Part shown: positions 29,545 through 37,182 of the stretch, in pieces
How positions within the stretch are numbered: position 1 is the first letter of the stretch
Layout: the number at the start of each line of letters is the position of its first letter
NCBI GenBank assembly: GCA_039889245.1
Contig: JAZGVH010000002.1
Coordinates: forward strand, 868,001-932,000
Direction of reading: 5' to 3'
DNA length: 64,000 nt
Source: Dermatophilaceae bacterium Soc4.6
Lineage (GTDB): Bacteria; Actinomycetota; Actinomycetes; Actinomycetales; Dermatophilaceae
The notes under the pieces: model-generated
Seen by the model: the letters and a program-made list of their open reading frames with translations, nothing else
Told to the model about the DNA's origin: nothing
The model's database searches: none
Translations under genes and position numbers: made by a program

Positions 29545-29580
29545 CCGTGACTTCGCGTCCGTCAGGACGCAAAGTCACGG
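29545..29580 (-). other. Hairpin between atpB and atpE
   Basis: A 16-position stem with a single C/A mismatch and a GTCA loop fills a third of the atpB-atpE gap. It lies upstream of the c-subunit gene, whose product is needed in about ten copies per complex, so a processing or translation-boosting role is possible. Confidence 0.65.
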
Positions 29581-29590
29581 AACCGACCCG

Positions 29591-30370
29591 TCAGTGCTCG
29601 TCGGCGACGGCTCCGGCGATGTACAGGGCGGCGAGGAGGGTGAAGACGTAGGCCTGGAGGAACTCGACCAGGAGCTCGAAGAGGGTCATGACGAACCCGA
29701 AGATCCACGTCACGCCACCGGCCACCGGAAGGATGCCACCGCTGGTCAGCATGTAGTAGCCGCCGGTGATGAACAAGATGATGAGGATGTGACCGGCGAA
29801 CATGTTGCCGAACAGTCGCAGAGCCAGGGTCACGGGCCGGGTGAACAGGTCGGTGATGAGCTCGAGGAAGAAGATGATCGGGACGATCCAGCTGGGTAGG
29901 CCCGCGGGGACCAGCGACTTGAAGTAGCCGATGAAGCCGTGCTTCTTCATCCCGATCGCGTGGAAGACGATCCAGACGATGAGGGCAAGCATGATCGGGA
30001 ACGCGATACGGCCCATGGTGGGAAACTGGAACGGCGGCAGGACTCCGAAGAGGTTGTTCACCAGGATGAGCATGAACATGGTGAACAGCAGCGGTACGAA
30101 GCGCAGGAAGTCCCTGCTGCCGATCAGGTCGCGGGCCACGCCGTTGCGGACCATGCCGTAGAGCGCCTCGGTCGCCATCTGGCCCCGGCCGGGGACGACC
30201 GCCTTCTTCTTCGTCGTAGCCAGGAGCAGCCACGAGATCAGACCGACCGAGATGAGTGCGAGGAAGCAGGCCCGGGTGATGGCGAAGCTGCCCTCACCGA
30301 TCAGCGGCTGGAAGAAGTCCGCGGTGCCGGGCGCCACGTACTCCGAGCGGACGGCAGCGACGATGCTCAC
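29591..30370 (-). CDS. atpB: ATP synthase Fo a subunit
   Basis: Proton-channel stator, 259 residues and six hydrophobic segments. It has the essential Arg in LALRLFGNMFAGHI (about residue 182) and the conserved C-terminal ELLVEFLQAYVFTLLAALYI. The long first loop is typical of Actinobacteria. Confidence 0.96.
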   Translation of the reverse strand: MSIVAAVRSEYVAPGTADFFQPLIGEGSFAITRACFLALISVGLISWLLLATTKKKAVVPGRGQMATEALYGMVRNGVARDLIGSRDFLRFVPLLFTMFMLILVNNLFGVLPPFQFPTMGRIAFPIMLALIVWIVFHAIGMKKHGFIGYFKSLVPAGLPSWIVPIIFFLELITDLFTRPVTLALRLFGNMFAGHILIILFITGGYYMLTSGGILPVAGGVTWIFGFVMTLFELLVEFLQAYVFTLLAALYIAGAVADEH

Positions 30371-30488
30371 AGAAAACTCCTTCGGGTGCGAAAGACACAG
30401 CAGTGGTCGCAGGTGGGGGGCGGTGCCAGGTTGGCGGTCAGGGGCCGGTCAGCCCCCGGGACCGGGTCAGCCTCGTGACGCGCCAGGT

Positions 30489-30761
30489 TCAGTGGGTACC
30501 GTACCGGAACCAGATCAGGTACAACGACAACCCCATCCCGGCGATGATGCCCACGGGCAGCATCCACGTCACGCCGAGCCAGTGGTCGAGGCCCCAACCG
30601 ATCCCCCCGTAGAGCAGCGCCCCGCTGAAGAGGTAGGCAATCGCCCGGACGCCCGCCTCGTTGTCGCGATGGTAGGCCCGACGGTCGGCTTCGGCCCTCT
30701 CCTCGGCGGCCGCCCGGTCGGCCGGGTCCGGCGACGACGGTGACGTGGGTGGCACAGGCAT
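30489..30761 (-). CDS. AtpZ/AtpI-like small membrane protein
   Basis: A 90-residue protein with an acidic/basic N-terminus and two hydrophobic helices (AIAYLFSGALLYGGIGWGLDHWLG; LPVGIIAGMGLSLYLIW). The first helix with GxxxGWxxD resembles AtpZ/F0F1-ATPase-associated proteins involved in ring assembly or Mg uptake. It is the second gene of the atp operon. The name is provisional. Confidence 0.65.
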   Translation of the reverse strand: MPVPPTSPSSPDPADRAAAEERAEADRRAYHRDNEAGVRAIAYLFSGALLYGGIGWGLDHWLGVTWMLPVGIIAGMGLSLYLIWFRYGTH

Positions 30762-30779
30762 GACGCCCTCGATTCTTGC

Positions 30780-31235
30780 TCATTGGTCCACGTCCTGCGT
30801 GCCGCTCGGAGCCTCTTGAGCAGGGTCGAAGACCAGGATGCGCAGCTTCGTGTAGGCCCGGAGCTCGAAGGCGATCCACACCAGCGCACAGACCGTGATC
30901 GTGACACCCACGGCGTAGCCGCTGACCCACGGGGCCCTGCCGAGCGTGAACATCGCCACGCCGAGCGCGATGACCTTGACGGTGTAGGTCGCCATCATGA
31001 CCATCATGACGGTCGCGGGTGCCATGTCGGCCGTGCGCTTCATCGCCAGCAGCGTGAGGCTGAAGAAGCCGACGACGAGACCGGCTCCGAGTGCGGCCGA
31101 CCAGGCAGCCCTGGGACTGCTGACGAAACCGACGACGACACACCCGGCGGCCACCACGAGGGTGGGGATCAGCGACCCACGCAGCAGCCGGGCGAAGGCG
31201 TCAGCCTGCGCGTCGGTGCGGGGAGTGGCGGTCAC
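30780..31235 (-). CDS. AtpI-like membrane protein heading the atp operon
   Basis: A 151-residue protein with four hydrophobic segments (TLVVAAGCVVVGFV; ALGAGLVVGFFSLTLLAMK; VMMVMMATYTVKVIALGVAMF; VGVTITVCALVWIAFELRAY). It corresponds in position and topology to the AtpI-type gene ahead of atpB in Actinobacteria (Rv1303). AtpI aids c-ring assembly in other bacteria. Confidence 0.72.
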   Translation of the reverse strand: MTATPRTDAQADAFARLLRGSLIPTLVVAAGCVVVGFVSSPRAAWSAALGAGLVVGFFSLTLLAMKRTADMAPATVMMVMMATYTVKVIALGVAMFTLGRAPWVSGYAVGVTITVCALVWIAFELRAYTKLRILVFDPAQEAPSGTQDVDQ

Positions 31236-31347
31236 TGCGGCTCCGGTCGTCGGTGTCAGGAGGTCGTGGCGGTGCTGGTCCGGCGGGGTGTGGGCGACAG
31301 TATCTGACGGCGGACTGACATCGTGCGCCCAGCAACTTCCCCCGACT

Positions 31348-31365
31348 TTGTGAAACCTATCACAA
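31348..31365 (-). promoter_or_regulatory. CRP/GlxR-type binding site upstream of the atp operon
   Basis: TTGTGA-N6-TCACAA, a perfect dyad matching the TGTGA-N6-TCACA consensus of cAMP-receptor proteins. It overlaps the wecA stop codon and lies about 115 bases upstream of the first atp gene. A weak -10 candidate (minus-strand TACTGT, 31297-31302) would place the site near -65. Confidence 0.6.
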
Positions 31366-32460
31366 GCGCCGGGGGCCGCTCCACCTCGGCAGGAACAGGG
31401 TCACCGCGGCCGCCACGGCGAGCCCGGTCACGAGGGCCAGCCCAGCCTGCCACGGCTCCAGGAAGGCGAAGGACACCGTGCCCAGCGACAGCACCGCCCC
31501 CCACAGGTAGAGCACCAGGACGGCGTTGCGGTGCCCGTGGCCGATCTCGAGCATCCGGTGGTGCAGGTGCTTGGAGTCGGCCTGCCAGGGCTTCTGCCCG
31601 GCCCGCGTGCGCCGGACGACGGCCAGGACCATGTCGACGAAGGGGACGCTGAGCACGGCCAGCGGGACCGCGATCGGCAGCAGGGCCGCTGACACCTGGC
31701 CGCCGGAGAAGTCGCTGGGGTCGACGTTGCCCGTGATCGAGATCGTCGCCGCCGCCAGCAGCAGGCCCAGCAGCAGCGCCCCGGAGTCGCCCATGAAGAG
31801 CCGCGCCGGGTGGAAGTTGTGCGGCAGGAACCCCAGGCACGCGCCGAGGGTCGCGGCCGTGATGAACGTCGCGTTGGTGAAGACGTTGGGCGGGTTGTAG
31901 CTGTTGGAGACGAGGTAGGAGTAGCCGAAGAAGGCGAAGGCGGCGATGGCCACCGTGCCGGCCGCCAGCCCGTCGAGCCCGTCGATCCAGTTGACCGCGT
32001 TGACCGTCACGAGCACGACGAAGACGGTGACCGCCACCAGCGCGGGCGTCGGCAGCACGGTGTTGGTGCCGAAGAAGGGGATCGAGAGCAGCTGCACGCC
32101 CTTGTAGGCCATCACCCCCGCCGCGAGCACCTGGCCCGCGAGCTTGGTCAGCCAGTCGAGCTCGCGGATGTCGTCGACGGCCCCGACGAGGCACACGATG
32201 CCCGCCCCCAGGAGCACACCCGAGATCTGACCCGAGGAGTAGACCTTGCTGAGGTAGGGCAGCTCGCGCGCGACCAGCGCGGCCGCGGCGAACCCGAGGA
32301 AGATCGCCACTCCCCCGAGCCGGGGGATGGGCGTGTCGTGCACGTCACGCGCCCGCAACGGCGTGAAGGCACCCGTCACCACCGCCAGCGCCCGCACCAG
32401 CGGGGTCGTCAGGAAGGTGACCGCCGCCGCGACGACCACGATGAGGAGGTACTCCCGCAC
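31360..32460 (-). CDS. WecA/MraY-family undecaprenyl-phosphate sugar-1-phosphate transferase
   Basis: Polytopic membrane enzyme, 366 residues and about eleven helices, that starts cell-wall polymer synthesis by loading GlcNAc-1-P onto a polyprenyl phosphate (Rfe/WecA, Rv1302 equivalent). Motifs: DVHDTPIPRLGG, the metal-binding VGAVDDIREL, NWIDGLDGLAAG, FMGDSG and the sugar-specificity loop KHLHHRML. The last and the position before the atp operon favour GlcNAc over MurNAc-pentapeptide substrates. Confidence 0.9.
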   Translation of the reverse strand: MREYLLIVVVAAAVTFLTTPLVRALAVVTGAFTPLRARDVHDTPIPRLGGVAIFLGFAAAALVARELPYLSKVYSSGQISGVLLGAGIVCLVGAVDDIRELDWLTKLAGQVLAAGVMAYKGVQLLSIPFFGTNTVLPTPALVAVTVFVVLVTVNAVNWIDGLDGLAAGTVAIAAFAFFGYSYLVSNSYNPPNVFTNATFITAATLGACLGFLPHNFHPARLFMGDSGALLLGLLLAAATISITGNVDPSDFSGGQVSAALLPIAVPLAVLSVPFVDMVLAVVRRTRAGQKPWQADSKHLHHRMLEIGHGHRNAVLVLYLWGAVLSLGTVSFAFLEPWQAGLALVTGLAVAAAVTLFLPRWSGPRRL

Positions 32461-32496
32461 CTGCGGCTGCCCTGCCGCTGCCCGTCGACCGCCGCC

Positions 32497-33819
32497 TCAG
32501 GGGCGGGGGTAGGCGGGGAAGCGCTCGACGAGCTCGGTGACCTCGGCGCGCACCCGGGCCGACACGGCGTGCTGCGGGTCGGCGTCACCCGTGGTGACCG
32601 CGGTGGCGATCAGCTCGGCGATCGTGTCCATCTCGGGCAGGCCCATCCCCTGTGTCGTCACGCACGGAGTGCCGACCCGGATGCCGGAGGCGATGCCGGG
32701 CTTCTGCGGGTCGAAGGGGATGGCGTTCTTGTTGAGCACGATGCCAGCCGCGTCGGCGCGAGCCTCGGCCTCGACGCCGGTCACGCCCACGCCCTGCAGG
32801 TCGTGCAGCGACAGGTGGGTGTCGGTGCCGCCGGTCGTCGGCCGGATGCCGCGCTCACCGAGCTGGGTGGCCAGCCGGGCGGCGTTCGCGACGACGGCAC
32901 GGGTGTAGGCGGCATACTCCGGGGTCGCGCACTCCTTGAAGTTCACGGCCTTGGCCGCGATGGTGTGCATCTGCGGCCCGCCCTGCATCATCGGGAAGAT
33001 GGCCTTGTCGAGCTTGGCCGCGTGCTCCGCCCTGCAGACCAGTGCGCCGGAGCGCGGGCCGCGCAGCACCTTGTGCGTGGTGAAGGTGACGACGTCGGCA
33101 TACGGCACGGGGCTCGGGATCGCCCCGCCGGCGACGAGACCGATGAAGTGCGCGGCGTCGACCCAGAAGACCGCGCCGATCTCGTCGGCGAGCGCGCGGA
33201 AGAACGCGAAGTCGATCAGCCGCGGGATGGCGCTGCCGCCGGCGAGGATCATCTTCGGCCGGTGCTCGCGGGCGAGCGCGGCGACCTGGTCGTAGTCGAT
33301 GTTCTCCGTGGCCTTGTCGACGCCGTAGTGGATCGGGTTGAACCACTTGCCGGAGAACGAGACCTTGGCGCCGTGGGTCAGGTGGCCACCGTGGGGCAGC
33401 GACATGGCGAGGATGGAGTCGCCCGGCTGGAGGAAGGCGCCGTAGACGGCCTGGTTGGCGCTGGCACCGGAGTGCGCCTGCACGTTGGCGTGCTCGGCGC
33501 CGAAGAGGGTCTTGCACCGCTCGATGGCGATCGTCTCGGCCTTGTCGACCTCGGAGCACCCGCCGTAGTAGCGCTTGCCCGGGTAGCCCTCGGCGTACTT
33601 GTTGGACAACGTCGAGCCGAGTGCGGTGAGCACCTCGGGGCTGGACATGTTCTCGCTGGCGATCAGCTGCAGACCGCCGCGGATGCGGTCGAGCTCGGAG
33701 AGCAGCACCCCCGAGATCTCGGGGTCGAAGGCCGCGAGGGCGCCGAAGTCGGAGCCGTAGAACGGCTCGTCGACGGGGGCGAAGGTGGGGTCCGCAGAAG
33801 TGGCCGGGGCGCTCGTCAT
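32497..33819 (-). CDS. glyA: Serine hydroxymethyltransferase
   Basis: PLP enzyme converting serine plus tetrahydrofolate to glycine plus methylene-THF; 440 residues. Seen: substrate segment LIASENMSSPEVL, NKYAEGYPGKRYYGG, cofactor DAAHFIGLVAGG and the PLP Lys in TFTTHKVLRGPRSG (most bacterial enzymes have HKTLRGPRGG). The ATG at 33819 has GGAGG three bases ahead and a TAGAGT box before that; the 39 upstream codons are not conserved. The gene sits between sua5 and the wecA-like gene. Confidence 0.95.
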   Translation of the reverse strand: MTSAPATSADPTFAPVDEPFYGSDFGALAAFDPEISGVLLSELDRIRGGLQLIASENMSSPEVLTALGSTLSNKYAEGYPGKRYYGGCSEVDKAETIAIERCKTLFGAEHANVQAHSGASANQAVYGAFLQPGDSILAMSLPHGGHLTHGAKVSFSGKWFNPIHYGVDKATENIDYDQVAALAREHRPKMILAGGSAIPRLIDFAFFRALADEIGAVFWVDAAHFIGLVAGGAIPSPVPYADVVTFTTHKVLRGPRSGALVCRAEHAAKLDKAIFPMMQGGPQMHTIAAKAVNFKECATPEYAAYTRAVVANAARLATQLGERGIRPTTGGTDTHLSLHDLQGVGVTGVEAEARADAAGIVLNKNAIPFDPQKPGIASGIRVGTPCVTTQGMGLPEMDTIAELIATAVTTGDADPQHAVSARVRAEVTELVERFPAYPRP

Positions 33820-33826
33820 GTCCTCC

Positions 33827-33832
33827 ACTCTA
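33827..33832 (-). promoter_or_regulatory. -10 box close to the glyA start
   Basis: Minus-strand TAGAGT, seven bases, ATG. A GGAGG lies in the spacer, so other, longer transcripts could also be translated. Confidence 0.4.
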
Positions 33833-33853
33833 GAGCGTGAGCGGGCGGGCCGA

Positions 33854-34690
33854 TCACTCGTCCCGACGACGCCCCGCCACCCGGGAGCCCTTGGCTGCGC
33901 CAGCGGTCGGCGGCTTCTTCGCCGGTCGCCCGACACCCTTGCCGGGCCGGATCGACGCCAGCTCGGCCCGACGCGCCGCGGCGGCGACGCGCTCGGCCTC
34001 GGCCTGCGCCTCGAGCCGCTCCTGCGCCAGGCGGGCGCGACCGGTCTCGAGGGCAGCGTCGATGGCCTCCCGCGTGATGCTGCCCTCGCGCAGGGTCACC
34101 ACCTCGGCGCCGGTCAGGTCGAGGATCGTCGAGGCGGTGGGAGGACCCGACGCGGTGGACGCCGTCGCCGGCCCGCCGTCGAGGTAGACGGCCACCGACT
34201 CGCCGAGCTGCTCCCGCGCCTCCTGCGCAGTGGCGGCCGGCGGCTGGCCGGTGCGGTTGGCGCTGGTGACCGCCATCGGCCCGATCGCCGAGAGCAGGTC
34301 GAGGGCGGTGGCGTCGTCGGGCATGCGCACGGCCACGGTGCCGTTGGTCTCGCCGAGGTCCCACGAGAGGGACGGCTGCGCGCGCAGCACGAGCGTCAGG
34401 GCTCCCGGCCAGAAGGCGGCGATGAGGATGCGGGCGTCGTCGGGCACGTCGCGCGCCAGGCCGTCGACCGTGCGGATGTTGGGCACCAGCACCGGCGGGG
34501 GCATCTCGCGTCCGCGGCCCTTGGCGGCGAGCACGGCTGCGACGGCGTCGGCGCTGAAGGCGTCGCACCCGATGCCGTAGACGGTGTCGGTGGGCAGCAC
34601 CACGACCTGACCGTTGCGGACGGCTCGGCTGGCCGCCTCGACCCCCGCTGCGAGCCCGTCGGGAGTGGTGCAGTCGATGACCTCGCTCAT
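33854..34690 (-). CDS. L-threonylcarbamoyladenylate synthase (Sua5/TsaC)
   Basis: Makes threonylcarbamoyl-AMP from Thr, bicarbonate and ATP for the t6A modification of ANN-decoding tRNAs. 278 residues: the YrdC fold occupies about 1-205 with VVLPTDTVYGIGCDA, KGRGREMPPPVLV, SANRTGQPP and a final RMPDD-type strand. After it comes a basic, Ala/Glu/Arg-rich helix and Lys-rich tail (about 220-278) rather than the standard Sua5 domain. Position after prmC is conserved in Actinobacteria. Confidence 0.92.
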   Translation of the reverse strand: MSEVIDCTTPDGLAAGVEAASRAVRNGQVVVLPTDTVYGIGCDAFSADAVAAVLAAKGRGREMPPPVLVPNIRTVDGLARDVPDDARILIAAFWPGALTLVLRAQPSLSWDLGETNGTVAVRMPDDATALDLLSAIGPMAVTSANRTGQPPAATAQEAREQLGESVAVYLDGGPATASTASGPPTASTILDLTGAEVVTLREGSITREAIDAALETGRARLAQERLEAQAEAERVAAAARRAELASIRPGKGVGRPAKKPPTAGAAKGSRVAGRRRDE

Positions 34691-34696
34691 GGCGCC

Positions 34697-34702
34697 AGAC
34701 TA
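34697..34702 (-). promoter_or_regulatory. -10 box overlapping the prmC stop, for sua5
   Basis: Minus-strand TAGTCT then six bases then ATG 34690. Its first three bases are the prmC stop codon. Confidence 0.45.
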
Positions 34703-35596
34703 GAGGGAGCGCGTGGCCACGGTGCACCGCGGGCGGCCCACGAGGTCGGTGTGGTCGAGCACCGTGCCCCACTCCCCCGTGTCCAGCAGGGCCCGCGGCA
34801 GGCTCGCCCCCTGGCTGTCGGCGTGCTCCATGAGCAGCACCCCGCCGGGCCGCAGCAGCAGGGCGGCCCGGGCGGCCATGAGCCGCGGCACGGCCAGCCC
34901 GTCGGCGCTGCCGCCGTAGAGCGCCAGCGCGGGGTCGTGGTCGCGCACCTCGGGGTCGAGCGGCACCTGCCCGACCGGGATGTAGGGCGGGTTGCAGGTG
35001 ACGACGTCGACCTGCCCCAGCAGCTCGTCGTACGCGGTCAGCGCGTCTGCGCACGTCAGGGTCACGTCGAGCCCGAGGCGGTCGCGGTTGGCGACGGCCC
35101 AGCCGTGCGCCAGCTCGCTGAGCTCGACCGCGCACACGTCGGCGTGGGGCGCCTCGTCCTTGATCGCGAGCGCGACGGCGCCCGAGCCCGTGGCGAGGTC
35201 GACCACCAGCGGGGCCGGGGTGCGGGCCATCGCCCCGAGCGCGGCGAGCGCGAGCTCGACGAGCAGCTCGGTCTCGGGGCGCGGCACGAACACACCGGGC
35301 CCGACCGCGAGCCACAGCCGCCGGAAGCCTGCGCGCCCGGTGAGGTGCTGCAGCGGCACGCGGGTGGCTCGCTCGGCCACGAGGTCGTCGTAGCCCTGCG
35401 GGGTGTCAGTGCCCCCGAGCACCATCAGGCGGCGCACCTCGCCGACGTCCTGGTGCAGCAGGTGGGCGGCGAGGACCACGGCGTCGACGGGCGCGGTCTC
35501 GATGCCCGCCTCGGCGAGCGTCATGGTGGCGCGGCGTACGGCGACCTGCAGCGGCACCGAGCCGCCCGGCCCGGTCGCCGCCCCGATGTCCGTCAC
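34700..35596 (-). CDS. prmC: Release factor glutamine methyltransferase
   Basis: SAM-dependent N5-methylation of the GGQ glutamine of release factors. 298 residues: N-terminal helical domain, SAM motif [15 protein letters not shown], and the substrate-binding [12 protein letters not shown]. The GTG start overlaps the prfA stop by GTGA, so enzyme and substrate are translationally coupled. Confidence 0.95.
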   Translation of the reverse strand: MTDIGAATGPGGSVPLQVAVRRATMTLAEAGIETAPVDAVVLAAHLLHQDVGEVRRLMVLGGTDTPQGYDDLVAERATRVPLQHLTGRAGFRRLWLAVGPGVFVPRPETELLVELALAALGAMARTPAPLVVDLATGSGAVALAIKDEAPHADVCAVELSELAHGWAVANRDRLGLDVTLTCADALTAYDELLGQVDVVTCNPPYIPVGQVPLDPEVRDHDPALALYGGSADGLAVPRLMAARAALLLRPGGVLLMEHADSQGASLPRALLDTGEWGTVLDHTDLVGRPRCTVATRSL

Positions 35597-36699
35597 GCGC
35601 CCTCGCCGATCGCCGCGAGCCTCGCCTGCTCGTCGGCCTGCACGCACGAGGTGACCACCGCGTCGAGGTCGCCGTCGAGAACGGTCTCGAGGTTGTAGGC
35701 CTTGAAGCCGGTGCGGTGGTCGCTGATCCTGTTCTCCGGGTAGTTGTAGGTGCGGATGCGCTCGCTGCGGTCGACGGTGCGCACCTGACTGCGGCGGGCG
35801 GCGCTGGCCTGCGCCTCCGCCTCGTCGCGGGCCAGCTGGTGCAGCCGGGCCCGCAGCACCCGCATGGCCGACTCGCGGTTCTGCAGCTGGGACTTCTCGT
35901 TCTGGCACGAGACGACCAGCCCGGTCGGCAGGTGCGTGATGCGCACGGCGGAGTCGGTGGTGTTGACGCTCTGCCCGCCGGGGCCGGAGCTGCGGTAGAC
36001 GTCGATCCGTAGGTCGTTCGCGTGGATCTCGACCTCACCCTCGTCCTCGACCTCGGGCATGACCAGCACCCCGGCGGCCGAGGTGTGGATGCGGCCCTGG
36101 CTCTCGGTGACCGGCACGCGCTGCACCCGGTGGACACCGCCCTCGAACTTCAGCAGCGCCCACGGGGCCTCGCCGGGGGCGGGAGTCCCCTTGGCCTTGA
36201 CCGAGATCCGGGCGTCCTTGTAGCCGCCGAGGTCGGACTCGGTGGCGTCGATGACCTCGGCCCGCCAGCCACGGCGCTCGGCCCACCGCAGGTACATCCG
36301 CAGGAGGTCGCCCGCGAAGAGCGCCGACTCCTCGCCGCCCTCACCGGCCTTGACCTCGAGGATCGCGTCGCGGTCGTCGTCGGGGTCACGCGGGATGAGC
36401 AGGTGGCGCAGACGCTCCTCGGCGCCCGCGGCGACTGCCTCCAGGCCGGGGACCTCGGCGGCGAAGCCGGCGTCCTCGGTGCCCAGCTCGCGGGCGGCGG
36501 CGAGGTCGTCGCGGGCCGTGGCGAGGGCGTGGTGGGCGGCGACGGTCGGGGCGAGCGCGGCATACCGCTTGTTGAGGGTGCGCACCAGCGTCTGGTCGGA
36601 GTGGACCTGCGGGTCGGCGAGGCGCCGCTCGAGCTCGGCGTGCTCGCGCAGGATCGCCTGCGCCGGCTCGGCGTCGGAGCTGCTGTCCTTGTCGCCCAT
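35593..36699 (-). CDS. prfA: Peptide chain release factor 1
   Basis: Terminates translation at UAA/UAG. 368 residues, with the anticodon-like PVTESQ (P-x-T) motif that identifies RF1 and the catalytic [10 protein letters not shown]. The [16 protein letters not shown] segment is typical of class I bacterial factors. A terminator separates it from rpmE upstream. Confidence 0.97.
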   Translation of the reverse strand: MGDKDSSSDAEPAQAILREHAELERRLADPQVHSDQTLVRTLNKRYAALAPTVAAHHALATARDDLAAARELGTEDAGFAAEVPGLEAVAAGAEERLRHLLIPRDPDDDRDAILEVKAGEGGEESALFAGDLLRMYLRWAERRGWRAEVIDATESDLGGYKDARISVKAKGTPAPGEAPWALLKFEGGVHRVQRVPVTESQGRIHTSAAGVLVMPEVEDEGEVEIHANDLRIDVYRSSGPGGQSVNTTDSAVRITHLPTGLVVSCQNEKSQLQNRESAMRVLRARLHQLARDEAEAQASAARRSQVRTVDRSERIRTYNYPENRISDHRTGFKAYNLETVLDGDLDAVVTSCVQADEQARLAAIGEGA

Positions 36700-36759
36700 G
36701 CTGATCCCCCTCGGGGTCGGGTCGAGCTCACGCAGAGCTCAGTGGTGGCCGCACACGAA

Positions 36760-36802
36760 ACGCCGGTCCCGGCGGCAGGTGGGCTGCCGCCGGGACCGGC
36801 GT
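36760..36802 (-). terminator. Terminator between rpmE and prfA
   Basis: A perfect 19-bp stem (arms 36760-36778 and 36784-36802) with a 5-base loop, 10 bases after the rpmE stop. It is the longest stem noticed in the window. Confidence 0.88.
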
Positions 36803-36812
36803 GACGGGAGAG

Positions 36813-37028
36813 CTACTTGGCGACCTTCTTGCCGTAGCGGGCCTCGAAGCGGGCCACGCGGCCACCGGTGTCGAGGATCTTCTGCTTGCCGGTGTAGAAG
36901 GGGTGGCACTGCGAGCAGACCTCGACCTTGATCGAGCCGGATGCCGCGGTGCTGCGGGTGGTGAACGAGTTGCCGCACGAGCAGGTGACGGCGGTCTCGG
37001 CGTAGCTGGGGTGAAGGTCCTTCTTCAA
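36813..37028 (-). CDS. rpmE: 50S ribosomal protein L31 (zinc-binding form)
   Basis: 71 residues, [20 protein letters not shown] start, with CSCG and [13 protein letters not shown] supplying the four zinc-site residues of the C+ form. The order rho-rpmE-prfA is conserved in Actinobacteria. Confidence 0.97.
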   Translation of the reverse strand: MKKDLHPSYAETAVTCSCGNSFTTRSTAASGSIKVEVCSQCHPFYTGKQKILDTGGRVARFEARYGKKVAK

Positions 37029-37182
37029 AGCGCTCTCCTCGGGTCAGGTCGTCCGGGTCGGCAGCCTCCCGCCGAGTGCGGGAAGCGGTGACGCCGTGAA
37101 CCGGACAACAGGTCAGTGTGCCAGAGCGGGGCACGTAGGTCCAAACGGCTCGAGGGCCGCCGGCATTCCCGCCCGGGGCCGG

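Noticed and set aside
33820-33936. Upstream 39-codon extension of glyA
   Set aside because: Non-conserved Arg-rich sequence; a GGAGG and the family start lie at 33819.
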